From Utricularia gibba (taxonomy: Eukaryota > Streptophyta > Magnoliopsida > Lamiales > Lentibulariaceae), in assembly GCA_002189035.1 (NCBI GenBank), contig NEEC01000011.1:372001-436000 (forward strand): a stretch of 64,000 nt of DNA, written 5' to 3'. Below, piece by piece: positions 1-9,360 of this stretch; the first letter of the stretch is position 1; every line of letters begins with the position of its first letter. A program made the translations under genes and the position numbers. The notes under the pieces were generated by a model that saw only the letters and a list, made by a program, of their open reading frames with translations, did not search any database and was not told the DNA's origin.

Positions 1-47
1 CTATTTTATTGAAAGTAAATAAAATAAAATAAATAAAAAAAACCAAC

Positions 48-497
48 TTATTTTTGAATGGCAACAAGTAAACCATACCTTGGTAAAAGATTAACGTGAT
101 CGGTATGGAAATGTGTGAAAGCGAAAAGCAAACCTTTTGAATTTTCCATGAAGTTTCTTTCATTTTCTATTGCTCCATTTTGAAAGAGTCTCTTGGTGGC
201 ACAAATCACAGCCCATCTTGATCTCAATTTTCCTGCAAAAAACTGATTCTGTGAAGAGAAAATAGAAAATTCATGACCTTTTATATGTCTCATCTTGCGT
301 AAGTGCCAATCACGCCATTTTTTTATTTGCTCTTTGTACAGCTCAAATGGAAAGCTCCAGTGCATGGAATCAACACATGGAATTGTGATCAAAGCTTCCT
401 TGAGTTGCTGCATTCTACAAAAGAAATCCTTGTCAAAAACAAAAACATATTCTTCAATTAAATCCTTACTTGTAATAACAAGTTCTTCTTCCTTCAA
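48..497 (-). pseudogene. Ty3/gypsy integrase C-terminal remnant
   Basis: This open stretch resembles the C-terminal end of plant Ty3/gypsy (Athila/Tat-like) integrase. The visible hallmarks are YKEQIKKWRDWHLRK, then FFAGKLRSRW, then LFQNGAIEN; the family pattern is roughly YK-x-K-x-KRWHDKHI, PGKLRSRW and FPHGAVEI. The catalytic core, RNase H, reverse transcriptase and protease are absent between this piece and the gag-like ORF at 785-1567, so the element has an internal deletion and could not move by itself. The end of the ORF no longer matches the family. It belongs to the minus-strand element whose primer site and LTR lie at 1661-2789; its 3' part lies outside the window. The lineage call is from motif recall, not a search. 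Confidence 0.6.
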
Positions 498-548
498 ATT
501 TTTTTCTATGAAGCTTAGAGACCTTTGAACCTCCTCTTGATGTGTGTC

Positions 549-773
549 CTAATCACATAATTCGTGGGTATGGTCCTCAAAAAGATATGCTACTTGCAAA
601 TGTTCATGCGCAACACAATCTGCTTCTGTAGCTTGCACAAGGTCAGAGACACGCATTGTTGGAACTCCATCTTCAGTTTCAATATCCTCGCATCTGGTGG
701 GGGTCAATTCCAATTGACATGAATACTTTGGTGTGTAGATGGCTTCCAAATCATTCAATTGAGCTTCCAGCAT
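549..773 (-). CDS. Small unrecognised ORF inside the gypsy-like element
   Basis: A 74-codon open frame lying just downstream, in element sense, of the gag-like ORF. It is acidic and shows no domain I recognise. It may be a continuation of the gag-like protein after a frame change, since only 11 bases separate the two frames. It is retroelement internal sequence rather than a host gene. Confidence 0.3.
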   Translation of the reverse strand: MLEAQLNDLEAIYTPKYSCQLELTPTRCEDIETEDGVPTMRVSDLVQATEADCVAHEHLQVAYLFEDHTHELCD

Positions 774-784
774 TTGATTTTTAG

Positions 785-1567
785 TTATAGTTGTTGCAAC
801 TTGTCATTCATGCCATGCAATCTCTTCATTTGATCTGAAAATTCTTCTTTCACTTGCTTGAATTGCTCAATGACCCCATCTTTCATCTTCTTAATCTGAT
901 CAAATAATTCACTATTCATCTGTTGTTGTCTTTCGACGAATTGGCTCATCATACCTCTAAAAGATGGGCATTGAGGTTGTCTCCAATTCTGATTTGAAAT
1001 CTGGTTGTTGTCAACCCAATTCCCATGACTTTCTCCTTGTGCAAGTCTACTGTCAGGCCTCATGAATTTCTCCTCTAACTCTTCATCTTCATAATCACTT
1101 CCAAAATCATTGTCCTCCGAATCTAACGATGAATAAGATTGATACCAGGTGTATTGTTGATTTCTGGTCCTCCAATCTTTTTCGTACCCAACATCATTAC
1201 AATAAGTATGAGATTCATTCACAGTCTTTTCTCTGGTGTAGTAACGATTTGTTGCTAGAAGTGTATTTTGTTTTTTCGTCCGCGCTTGTGCAAGCGTCAA
1301 TTGATCGCTGTTGTACCTGCCTGAAGATGTCAATTCTGAATATGAAATCAAATGATTTACGTGATGGCCATATGATTTGTGCTCCAGAATGCATCTCTCA
1401 ACACGTGATTCTTCAGGATAAAACAAGTCATCCATCTTCCAAGACAGCATCCTAGAATCTGCCACCCAAGGATAATATTGTTGTGCAAATCGGTTTCCTG
1501 ATCTAATTCGCCCATCAATTTTCTCGAATTCGAGATTAAGGATTACATCTCGATCAAGTCTCCTCAT
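785..1567 (-). CDS. Gag-like ORF of a probably non-autonomous LTR retrotransposon
   Basis: A 260-codon ORF begins about 90 bases downstream of the primer-binding site in element sense, the normal place for gag. The protein is very hydrophilic. Its middle is acidic (DSEDNDFGSDYEDEELEE) and its last 50 residues look like a coiled coil rich in Q, K and E (FDQIKKMKDGVIEQFKQVKE). I see no zinc knuckle (CX2CX4HX4C) and no convincing retrotransposon gag core, so it may be a reduced gag of a non-autonomous derivative. The frame is fully open, unlike most transposon sequence here, which suggests this copy is younger than its relatives at 28.6 and 47.3 kb. Confidence 0.5.
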   Translation of the reverse strand: MRRLDRDVILNLEFEKIDGRIRSGNRFAQQYYPWVADSRMLSWKMDDLFYPEESRVERCILEHKSYGHHVNHLISYSELTSSGRYNSDQLTLAQARTKKQNTLLATNRYYTREKTVNESHTYCNDVGYEKDWRTRNQQYTWYQSYSSLDSEDNDFGSDYEDEELEEKFMRPDSRLAQGESHGNWVDNNQISNQNWRQPQCPSFRGMMSQFVERQQQMNSELFDQIKKMKDGVIEQFKQVKEEFSDQMKRLHGMNDKLQQL

Positions 1568-1660
1568 ATCTACACAAGCAAATGATGAACGAAAATCGAA
1601 AACAAAAATAAGAAATAACCTAAAACAAAATCAAAAAAGAAAAGCCAAAGGAATACAATT

Positions 1661-1677
1661 CCCCAGCAACAGCGCCA
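1661..1677 (-). other. Primer-binding site, tRNA-Asp type
   Basis: On the minus strand this reads TGGCGCTGTTGCTGGGG. It matches the plant tRNA-Asp 3' end complement (TGGCGCCGTTGCCGGGG) with two differences, both C to T. That primer is typical of Athila/Tat-type Ty3/gypsy elements. It sits seven bases inside the LTR edge, which fixes the orientation of the element: 5' LTR to the right, internal region to the left. Confidence 0.75.
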
Positions 1678-1683
1678 AAAACT

Positions 1684-2789
1684 TGATGGTGAATCTACAA
1701 GTGCACAGAACCTGTCAAAGTAATAAAATAAGATCGTATCCACAGAGAATTGTTATTGAAATTTTCTTTTCAAAACAAAGACTTAAAAAGAATGAAAACA
1801 AAAGAAAGATTTGGTTTTAAAAATAGTAAGAAAATTGGCTTTGGATCCAGGATTCACCTTGCTTAAAACTCGCCCAAACTTATGTGTGTAAACCTTGAAA
1901 ACTGACCTGCTTGCGCAAGCTTTGGGGGTGTTATTCTAAAATAGTGCTACTCGGTAACCGTTATAGCACCGTCCCTTGTTTTGTGGGATTATGGGATCAA
2001 CCACGCCACTAGAGCTATTTCACCTCGTTTGATAAACCGTGTTTTCCCCACACCCAAATCTAACTCCTACCCTTCACACCTCGGAGACAGATTAGACAGA
2101 ATGTGTCTTACCAACGATGTCCGATTGAGCCCTTCTCCTTAGGTGCTTGAGGCCAACCTTTGATCCGAAAAACAGAATAAAACCTCAATTTAAATGTCGA
2201 AAAACATAGTAAAACAGTCACACGCGCAAGACTTGCGCAAGCAAGGCTTCACCATAGATTCTCAGCCGCAAGCGCCTACACGTGCAGACTCAACTCTAGC
2301 ATGAAAATAGACATGAAAATAGGAAAAATTCAAAGGAGAAGTGGTCAAAGGACGTCTCTAATGGTTGAGAGTGTGAAGTATTTAAAGGAGACTAGATTCA
2401 AGTTTTCGTATTGGGCTTGGATAAAATCTTTTATCCAATCTTTTATCCAAATCTTCGAAGATCATCTTTATATCTCTATTTTATCCATGAATCTTGAACC
2501 AAATCTTCATCGTTTGACCGAGTCTTGAGCTAAGATTCGTGGCCCATCAAGTCCATAATTTGATGGATCTTGATTTCTCCTCAAATTGATTCAAAAATCC
2601 ACAAAATACACTTTCTCTCCAAAAGATCAAATTAGTGTGAAAGATGCAAAATCAATTGATAAGAATGAGAAAGTGGAGTCTAAGATAAGTAAAAACAATA
2701 CTCAAGAGTAATAGAAGAATATGTTTTGGAACGACACAAAATCACTTATCATATACATCTTGTGATACTTTTATTATGACAAACTATCA
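1684..2789 (-). mobile_element. 5' LTR of the gypsy-like element (LTR family 1)
   Basis: About 1.1 kb, beginning TGATAG and ending CCATCA in element sense, giving the usual TG...CA ends with a short inverted TGAT/ATCA. The end next to the primer site contains GATCGTATCCACAGAG, a phrase resembling one found near the ends of many plant gypsy LTRs. Two badly decayed relatives of the same LTR are present at about 28610-29740 and 47337-48470. The flanking target duplication cannot be tested because the other end of the element is outside the window. The ORF at 2301-2528 inside it is chance. Confidence 0.65.
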
Positions 2790-3600
2790 ATCTTGAAAGT
2801 AAAAAATGTAGAAAAAGAAGGTGTGAAGATTCAAGTAGAGGAAGGAATGGAATCTCCGCAACACGAAGTATGTCCTATGGGTCAAATAGGAGTGATGCAA
2901 ATGAATAGAAGTGGTAGTAGTTGCTCAAGTTTTATTCTAGATTCAGCACTAAGTCAATATAATGGGCATGTTATTGGACTTCGAGATGTTGTTCAAGGGC
3001 AGAACCTCGTATGGCAGCAATATAACGAACTCCAAACATTGAAGTTAGGAAATTGTGTTGACTTAATATGGATGATTGTACTCCCCAACAATGGAGCTTG
3101 TATAATTTAGCCATGTTGAGACTTCAAGCAATGATGCAATCTCCAATTCAAGTTAGTTTGGGAACGACGCAAGGTGATCATGGACAAATACATAATGATG
3201 ATACTATAGACTTGGGTGATAGATCGAGTGACATGGATGGAGCATAACCTCATGTTCTTTCTTTTGCTTTCACACTTGCATTTTCTTTCCGACTTGCTTT
3301 TGTTTTCAAACTTATGGTCATGGTCTAGCATCTGTTGAAAGATATTTAAAGCTATGGAATATTTTGAAGCTTGATCGTAAAGTAGATGCATGTTTATTTT
3401 AGAATATTTCAGACTTCTTTTCTTTTCTTTTTTTACTTCTTTCTCTTATTTTTATCTTCATTTTTCATATTTTTCTCTATAAAATACTACATATCTTTTC
3501 ATATTATTAAGTTTTTCATGGATTGTCTGAATTTTCCCTTCTTCATTCCAACAGCAAATGAGAACTTTGAAGGTATAATTGAAGCAAGATATAACTATAT
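2790..3600. other. Unassigned stretch with a weak ORF
   Basis: Between the LTR edge and the PIF transposase remnant. An open frame at 2793-3110 (+) encodes a 105-residue hydrophilic protein rich in Q, N and V that I do not recognise. It could be the remains of an accessory ORF of the PIF/Harbinger element that follows, but no Myb/SANT signature is visible. The rest is T-rich spacer. Confidence 0.3.
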
Positions 3601-3617
3601 TTTACGGAATTATGTAG

Positions 3618-4014
3618 ATGGTTAAGGAGGGTCAAGACATTGTCAAGCACCTCATCACTATATCGAGTGTGAATGTAAAGCAGGCCATGCTAGATTATCT
3701 TAAGATTATTTTTCAAAGCAGCCAACATATAATGATGACATGTTTAGAAGAAGATTTTCAATGCAATGTCCTGTCTTTTCACAAATTGTTGATGCCCTAC
3801 AACACTTGTATCCTTTTTTTTCAAGATAAACTTGATGCTACTGGTTGAGTAAGTCTTTCATCCCTCCAAAAATGCACTACTTCTATTTGTATGTTGGCAT
3901 AAGGTTGTAGTGCTAATTGTGTGGAAGAGTATGTATGTATTGGAGAGACTAACTCACTCGATTGTCTTCAACATTTTGGTTTTGGAATCTGTGCAAATTT
4001 TGAGGAGCAATACA
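3618..4014 (+). pseudogene. PIF/Harbinger transposase, N-terminal half (broken)
   Basis: One frame from about 3705 reads YFSKQPTYNDDMFRRRF followed by QIVDALQHLYPFF, matching the start of plant PIF/Harbinger (ALP1-like) transposases (YFSD-x-P-x-Y-x5-FRRRFRM). Further on come KCTTSICMLA, EEYVCIGETNSLDCLQHF and finally EEQY, again in family order but with stops and frame changes. The reading ends where a solo LTR (4022-5404) interrupts it. The second half resumes at 5405. It is non-functional. Confidence 0.75.
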
Positions 4015-4021
4015 TGATAAA

Positions 4022-5404
4022 TGATAAATGAAAATTTCTTAAAATTGTTGCAAAAAATGAAATCTTCATATCAAATAAATTTATAAACCCTAATCCTCAC
4101 AAAATACAAAATAAATACAAAATGTAAAATGGAATTCGAGGTCGATCACAAGTAGCCAATGCTTGCAAAGTGTTTTAACAAATGCAAAATTCAGAATAAA
4201 CGTTGTTCTTAGTCTAAGCTCAAACTAACAGTGGTAGGCAAGTTTAATAAACAAGATCAAGTCTCAATGCTGAAAATAACAGATATTGATTCTAGTACAA
4301 AATAATACTAAAATGCCTCAAGAGTATGGAGGTGATATAGTACTAAAATCTCTAATTTAATGTATTAAGTTTCTATATTTACAATTCCAAATAACCTAAG
4401 TTTACCTAGATCATTCATCATATTTTTGGCTAACATAGTCTCCAATATCATCACCAACATCGCAATTAGTTTTACCTGCATGCAAAGTATATGAACTAGA
4501 TCTACTCGGTTCTACTAGTTCTACCCTAAAATAATGTCTACTGCTTTCGTCTTGATTTGTTGATTTACCTCTAAATCAAGCATCTGAATTATGAAACTGC
4601 TTGTTTCCTTCCCTTAGGTCTACCTGAGGATTGATAGAAACAAATATTAAGAAACAATGATCAATTGTATTATAAACTCTATTCCCACATTACCATTTTA
4701 CACCTTAAGGCATCTCTAAGGTTTAGATACTCATGTATGGAAGATAGAACATAATATTATTAAGATGGAATAGCGAAAGTATCAAAGTCATCATGAGAAA
4801 ACTAGTCACATAAACTTAAAACATTCAGCAAATGAAAAGAAAATAAAGAGTGTTCTGATTCCCGCTACTACTATTCATGGCCCGGAATAGTAACACTCAA
4901 TTGGGTCTTGATGGTGTTCTTGGGGATGAAATCTTTCTCACGAGGATCTCCTTCACCACTCTGGTTGGTGTTTCTGTGGTGCTCTTTTAGGAGCCTCTTT
5001 GTGTGTTGTTGTTGAAGCTCACTAAGTTCTCTTTTTTTGCTATTCTCTCTCCTCCTCCAAAAAATATCTCACTTCCTTTACTTTAATGTACTATTCCTGA
5101 TACCAGTACTATTTTCAGTCTGAATTTGCAGACTGCGGATGGTAGAATAGTGCTTTTTGTCTCTCTTCGGATATTGTGGCGTCTTCTACTAATTCCACAC
5201 ATCTTTGAGTGTGATTTGATACTAATCCTCCTATCAGACTGAATCAAGAATCAGTGACAAAAGGTGGACTAAATTCATTTTTTAATATAAACACGAAATT
5301 AAGCTAAACAATACACAAAACATGAAAAACCACACAAACCAACCTAAACCAAAGTAAAACATAATAATTTTGCATTATAAATGCAAAGAAAATGTGTGTC
5401 ATCA
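4022..5404 (-). mobile_element. Solo LTR, family 2, copy A, inserted in the PIF transposase
   Basis: In minus-strand sense it begins TGATGACACACATTTTC and ends CATTTATCA, matching copies at 11519-12934, 21091-22450 and 32720-34035. Shared internal landmarks include the GTCGATCACAAG phrase near the U5 end, the TCTACCT/TTCTACC-rich middle, and the core CAATTGAGTGTTACTATTCC. Only the right half of the U3 hairpin seen in other copies survives. No internal retroelement genes or second LTR flank it, so it is a solo LTR. Its target is a coding stretch of the transposase, between the EEQY and RTPTVEDL motifs. A five-base duplication is not clear at the edges, which are good to about 10 bases. Confidence 0.75.
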
Positions 5405-6171
5405 AGAACCCCAACGGTGGAAGACCTACAACATTTACTAGCATTTGGGGAGACTTGTGGATTTTGAGACATGCTTGGTAGTGTGGATTATATGCATTGA
5501 GAATGGAAGAATTGTTATATTGCATAGCAAGAATTATATTCATGTGGTGATCATAAAAAACCAACACTAATGTTAGAGGCAGTTGTTTCAATTGACACCT
5601 GGATCTGACATGCTTTCTTTGGAATGCCAAATTTAAATAATGATTTAAATGTGTTATGTCATTCTCTTTTATTGCAGGTTTTTTCATCTTGGTGTTGTCC
5701 CAAGAGTTCAATTTTATCGAATGAACACACATATCATTCTAGTTACTTTTTGGCTGATGATATTTATATTGATTGGCCTGTTTTTGTTAAATCAATCACA
5801 CTCCCCAAGGTCTAAAAAGAAAGAAGTTTGCTCAACATCAAGAGAGTGCAAGAAAAGATGTGGAAGTCACTTTCGGTATATTACAAAGTTAGTTTGCTAT
5901 TATGACAACATTGGCAAGGGTATGGGATCGAGATACACTTGCCGATATTATGTACGCAAGTATAATAATGCACAATATGATTATTGAAGATGAAAGTTAT
6001 GCAATTCCTCCACCTATAGCTAAAACTCAATATGATCAAGTAAGAGTCGAAGATCTAAGATTAAATTTGAATGTGGAGCTCAAGATCAATTCCTTTCTTG
6101 CTCGAGTAGCTCAATCTAAAGATTCTGTTCTTCATCTTCGATTAAAGAACGACTTGATGGATCATATTTAG
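5405..6171 (+). pseudogene. PIF/Harbinger transposase, C-terminal half (broken)
   Basis: Resumes with RTPTVEDLQHLLAFGETCGF, then DMLGSVDYMH-x-EWKNC, GDHKKPTLMLEAVVSIDTWI and HAFFGMPNLNNDLNVL, the classic DDE-region phrases of plant PIF/Harbinger transposases, with stops replacing Trp codons (tgg to tga). After a frame shift near 5815 it continues to the C-terminal block MYASIIMHNMIIEDE and LRLKNDLMDHI. The invariant motif order is intact but the gene carries several stops and shifts, so it is dead. The ORF on the opposite strand at 5304-5732 is a shadow of this sequence. Confidence 0.8.
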
Positions 6172-6685
6172 ACTAAGTTTGGCTAGCAACAATGAAGTTT
6201 GTAAATTCAAATCGTTGTTATTTTTTATGTTCCGTTTGTTAATTTTATATTCAAATATTTTATGGCTTTTTATTTTAATTATTTTGTAAATTCTAAATTG
6301 GTTGGTTGGATATGGATGTAAAAAATTAGGACGGATAGTTAATAATCCTACATGTAATAATATATTTTATAAAATAATTAATTGAAAATAAATTTACTAA
6401 ATATCCGAAGGTACATGGTTGGAGATGCCATTATAAACTTTGCGTGAGTGCGCCAGGTAAACTGTGAAAAAAAAATAGATGAAAATAGGAATGTGGGGTG
6501 GTGTGCGAAGCTCACCCGAAAAGAGAAAAGGAGAAAGCTCACCCACAGAACTCTATTCTGTGGCGGCATTTCAGATAAGGGAAGGTGTGACAGACCGGGA
6601 ATCATAAGCCGTTAGTTGAGTTGTTTCCGTAAGAGCGCCATCACCCAGAGTGAGCCTCTGGTGAAGGCGAACTGGAAGAGAAGCA
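6172..6685 (+). promoter_or_regulatory. TAP38/PPH1 upstream region
   Basis: AT-rich sequence between the transposase remnant and the start codon of TAP38. The last 200 bases become more GC-rich and should hold the promoter and 5' leader. I could not single out a TATA box or transcription start. The small ORFs here are chance. Confidence 0.35.
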
Positions 6686-8942
6686 ATGGCTTTGTGCAGC
6701 CCGCGGCTTCACAAGTTGATGATAAACGAGATTTGCTGCTGTAGTTACGACTGTAAGAGAAGCCAAGTCAGGAAAATCCTGCCCAAGAAGCTTAAGCAAC
6801 AGAGAAGAATTTGCCCGGCGATAGCCATCGACGGACAAGATTCAGTGGCCTCCGTATCTGGGATTAGATGGGGGTGCGCTGAACTCAAGGGCGCCCGGGA
6901 AGAAATGGAGGATGAAGCTGTGGTCATTCAGTCTGATGGACTTCATGGATTTACTTATGCTGCGGTCTTTGATGGCCATGCGGGATTTTCGTCTGTTCAA
7001 TTCCTCAGGTTAGTTGAAGTCATGATGCAAGTTTCTTGTTTTTGGAGGATGCCGCTATATTGAGTTTGTCATCTTGTGTACATGGCCAATTTTGCTGCAG
7101 TGAAATTAATGTTCTGAAAAATCTCAAAGTTCCCAAGTATCATTGTAGGAATGCGTTTCAGTACCAAACCGGTCTTAACGAAGGAGAAGACGTCGTTAAC
7201 TGACTTTTCTTTTCACTACAGGGATGAACTATACCGGGAATGTGTTGAATCCTTAAAGGGTGGTCAGTTGTTAGACGAAAAGAACTTCATTGCAATAAAA
7301 AAGGCTATGGAAGAAGCTTTTCTAAATGCTGATTCAAGACTGTTGGAATTGTAACCTTTTTTCATGCTTTTTTGTTAAATTAGACTATAACGCGTATGTC
7401 GACTCCGAGTGATTGCATATGTGATTGTAATGAAGGATTTTTTTTGTAAAGGCTTGAGTCAAATGGAGAAGAAGACGAGTCTGGCTCAACAGCAACAGCT
7501 ATTTTTGCCAGGAGCGATGTGATCTTCATTTCACATCTTGGTGATTCATCAGTGGTATGCTTTAATTGGTTTCAGCTTTTTTAAAAAAAATTTCTCAAAC
7601 ATTTTCTAGAGTCTTGTGAAAGCAGGTCCTCTCAAGCTCTGGGAAATCTCGCGTTTTAACTGATTCTCACCGGCCCTATGGAAGGAGTTCAGTTTCTTTA
7701 CAAGAAATAACTCGAATTAGAGAAGCTGGTGGATGGGTATGCTTCTCTAATGGCCTCTTTATGTGACAAAGGTTGATTGATCTATGCCCTTGTTTAACTT
7801 TGATATATTTTATCAGATTACCAGTGGGAGGATTTGCGGGGAAATATCTGTATCACGTGCATTTGGTGATATTCGATTTAAGACCATGAAAAACAAGTGA
7901 GTTCTTGCTTCTTTGGTTCTTTCATTTGCTTTTCCTCGTCATAGGCGTTTTTTTCTTTTTTTTTTTTTTTTCACAAACTCATTTCCGTGCCAGGCTGCTG
8001 ATGAAAGGGTTGAGGATGGTCGATGGTCTGAAAAGTTTGCCTCCCGGTAAGTTGAAAAGTATATGCAACAAATATTGTGAGATTTTTACCACTTTGCTGT
8101 CTGCTATGTTATCAAAGTTAACCTTTTTGCCAGCATACGATTTAAAGGAGACTTGGTCACAGCATTTCCTGATGTGTATCAAGTAGCTCTTGGGCCAGAC
8201 TCCGAGTTCATTATCTTAGCAACAGATGGCCTCTGGGATTACATAAATAGGTGAAACTGGCACGACTATCTATACTTGCAATACCCTGATGAGTTTGATT
8301 TTTATGCCCTCATTATGACACCAGCTCAGATGCTGTCAACTTTGTGAGAAACCAGTTTAGCAAGCATGGAGATGCTCAGGTAATCAAACCATTAGCTTAT
8401 TATATATTTGATGTGTTCCATGTTGGTAGCAAAGAAAAAAATGCTTTGTTTCCTTTTCAGATGGCTTCTGAAGCATTAGCCCAGATGGCTCTGGTACAAA
8501 CTCGAACTGTCCTTATGAAGTTCACATTCCAAACAGTCCAAAGTTGAGGACAACCTCAAGTAGCTTGTTTTTTTACGTGCTACAGGTGAAAGGTTCTCAA
8601 GATAACGTCACCATTATCATTGGCGATTTTGGGTATCTCTTGTTCCTTTCACATAATCTCTTGCAAACAAAAAAACCCTTTCAAATAAAGCAGATGGGGA
8701 AACTTGTTTTGTATAATGGCTTTTATATCTCGCACTTGCATGGGATTATCTATCTCATCTGATGTTTGAAGCATTAGAAAATGGCCATTCCAGTTGAGTG
8801 CTTGTAATGTTTGAACAGGCGAACTGAGTGGCAAAGTTTATCAGAAGAGAAGCAAAACCTTCCTTACGAGGTAGGGCAGGCTGTGGCCACAGTTGGGTTA
8901 GTGCTGCTTGGAATATGGATGTCAACTATGCCATCATCTTGA
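6686..8942 (+). CDS. TAP38: Thylakoid PP2C phosphatase, TAP38/PPH1 type
   Basis: Protein phosphatase 2C that in Arabidopsis dephosphorylates LHCII and drives the state 2 to state 1 transition in thylakoids. Eleven exons by GT-AG rules: 6686-7008, 7222-7350, 7452-7554, 7626-7736, 7817-7896, 7994-8046, 8134-8250, 8325-8379, 8461-8493, 8586-8632, 8819-8942. The product would be about 391 residues, close to the Arabidopsis protein. Residues 1-50 are basic and look like a plastid transit peptide. PP2C signatures follow: [42 protein letters not shown]. The tail [17 protein letters not shown] is the expected membrane anchor, followed by MPSS. All exon phases close except exon 6, which is one base short (53 instead of 54) at the GGG at 8007-8009; family alignment (MKG then VEDGRW) shows where. 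Probably a sequencing indel, otherwise a frameshift. Confidence 0.93.
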
Positions 8943-9332
8943 AAACAAGGTAATTGTTTGTAGACAGTGATACATACATACATCAGAAGCCACATCCATG
9001 TTGCCATGGTCTGTTGTGTAAAATACATTATCATGACCTGTCTATCCACTTCAACTTGTGTGTCAAACCAGCCAGCCAGCCAGCCAGCATTCTTCATCGC
9101 GAGATGGTTGGCATATATATATGATGCATGTTGCGGAAAGTTGAGTTAATGTAGTAGTGTACCAGGGATGATGCTGTGTCTGTGCTCCACTGGTTCCCCT
9201 TCATACTCCTCACTCTTTCCAGGCAATCTTGATTGATGCAGGGAAAAAGCTTTATTTGAAGCTCACCATTTACATAACCAAGTAGCAGTAGCAATGGTTT
9301 TGCCTCCAAACTCCCCTGCCTTCTCCCGACCG
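8943..9332 (+). other. TAP38 3' flank with CCAG microsatellite
   Basis: Likely 3' untranslated region and downstream flank. It contains five CCAG units at 9068-9088. No clear polyadenylation signal could be fixed. ORFs on either strand here are short and without recognisable content. Confidence 0.4.
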
Positions 9333-9360
9333 GATCATTTATCTGGTTTAATAAATGATC
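9333..9360. repeat. Perfect 10-bp inverted repeat
   Basis: GATCATTTAT and ATAAATGATC are exact reverse complements separated by eight bases. It lies about 390 bases past the TAP38 stop codon. It could be a transcript 3' end hairpin or a small transposon footprint; nothing else supports either. Confidence 0.6.

Noticed and set aside
5304-5732. A 142-codon ORF on the minus strand
   Set aside because: It is the antisense shadow of the PIF transposase core, whose plus-strand motifs are clear; the minus-strand protein has no family features.
9068-9088. CCAG repeats and other short tandem tracts (AAAT, GA, AC, GTAT) as a CRISPR-like or functional array
   Set aside because: They are ordinary microsatellites without spacers, and this is plant nuclear DNA.
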